DNA of 6,246 bases, taken from NCBI GenBank assembly GCA_018676275.1, contig JABHFC010000176.1, positions 1 to 6,246 of the forward strand, written 5' to 3'. Numbering within the stretch: the first letter of the stretch is position 1; each line of letters starts with the position of its first letter. Of the stretch, positions 5,960-6,246 are shown in pieces. Made by a program: the position numbers and the translations under genes. The notes under the pieces are model-generated. The model had not been told where the DNA came from and did no database searches. It worked only from the letters and a program-made list of their open reading frames with translations. This stretch comes from Gammaproteobacteria bacterium (GTDB taxonomy: Bacteria > Pseudomonadota > Gammaproteobacteria > Eutrophobiales > Eutrophobiaceae).

Positions 5960-6133
5960 CTATTTTTCACCCTCTGGCTTGGGAGCCATGATCCTGTCTT
6001 TGTACAGATTTGCCAAGGGAAGCCAGACTTCCTCGAACAGCAAATTTTCTTTGTCGTAATCTGCATCAGTAGACTCGATAATATCAATCGCACGACGGTA
6101 TAAGTACTCTTCCAGTTCTAGTTTTGAAGCCAT
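5960..6133 (-). CDS. unrecognised 57-residue acidic protein
   Basis: ATG at 6133 opens a 57-codon frame ending with TAG at 5960-5962. The product begins MASKLELEEYLYRRAIDIIE and ends MAPKPEGEK. It is acidic, with no signal peptide or membrane segment, and is probably helical through residues 3-20 and 33-47, with an aromatic patch (LLFEEVWLPLANLY). A purine-rich ribosome site precedes it on the minus strand (GAGGGGATAAGGCAG before the ATG). An in-frame TAA lies 27 bases before the ATG with no other start codon between, so the start is well fixed. A possible -10 box (TATACT, forward 6177-6182) lies about 45 bases upstream, without a good -35. It converges on the SulP gene, 135 bases from its end. 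I know no family for it. The ribosome site and coding-like composition make a real cytoplasmic small protein likely. Confidence 0.6.
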   Translation of the reverse strand: MASKLELEEYLYRRAIDIIESTDADYDKENLLFEEVWLPLANLYKDRIMAPKPEGEK

Positions 6134-6246
6134 CTGCCTTATCCCCTCTCGATAGTATTAATTTTTCTTAAGGTTTAGTATATCTATTGATCCATGTAAG
6201 ATGCCATCTAATGGTGCACTAGTTTAGATAAATTTCATGATCTATA

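Overview
The window looks like chromosomal DNA of a free-living, probably aquatic gammaproteobacterium. This is inferred from the membrane-anchored LuxR-type regulator, the b-type and c-type cytochromes, the Gram-negative export signals and the moderate-to-low GC content. No taxon can be named from the sequence alone. There are no rRNA or tRNA genes, insertion sequences, CRISPR arrays or phage genes.

Layout, left to right. (1) A secreted NTF2/SnoaL-fold protein is encoded on the minus strand (143-631), with a good -35/-10 promoter (663-690) and Shine-Dalgarno. (2) A gene-free gap (632-877) holds that promoter and two degenerate hairpin repeats. (3) A minus-strand gene (878-1432) encodes a LuxR-type regulator with two membrane helices and a coiled coil. 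Its start is overlapped by a possible 33-codon ORF (1416-1517). (4) Diverging from it is a two-gene plus-strand operon: a four-helix cytochrome b561-type protein (1554-2300), then, 14 bases later, a secreted monohaem cytochrome c fused to a long beta-strand-rich C-terminal domain (2315-3427). (5) After a 177-base gap with a plausible promoter comes a 739-residue SulP anion transporter carrying both a STAS and a cyclic-nucleotide-binding domain (3605-5824). (6) The right edge holds another degenerate hairpin repeat and an unrecognised 57-residue minus-strand gene (5960-6133).

The most notable unit is the divergent regulator plus cytochrome b / cytochrome c pair. The membrane cytochrome b could exchange electrons with the quinone pool, and the exported cytochrome c could carry them onward. 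The strand pattern of its C-terminal part suggests that it may sit in or at the outer membrane, in the general manner of cytochrome-porin fusions. The adjacent membrane-bound LuxR protein is the natural candidate regulator. The SulP gene is probably a separate transcription unit, and its two cytoplasmic domains suggest transport gated by a phosphorylation or protein partner and by cAMP or cGMP. No functional link between the SulP gene and the cytochromes is shown by the sequence.
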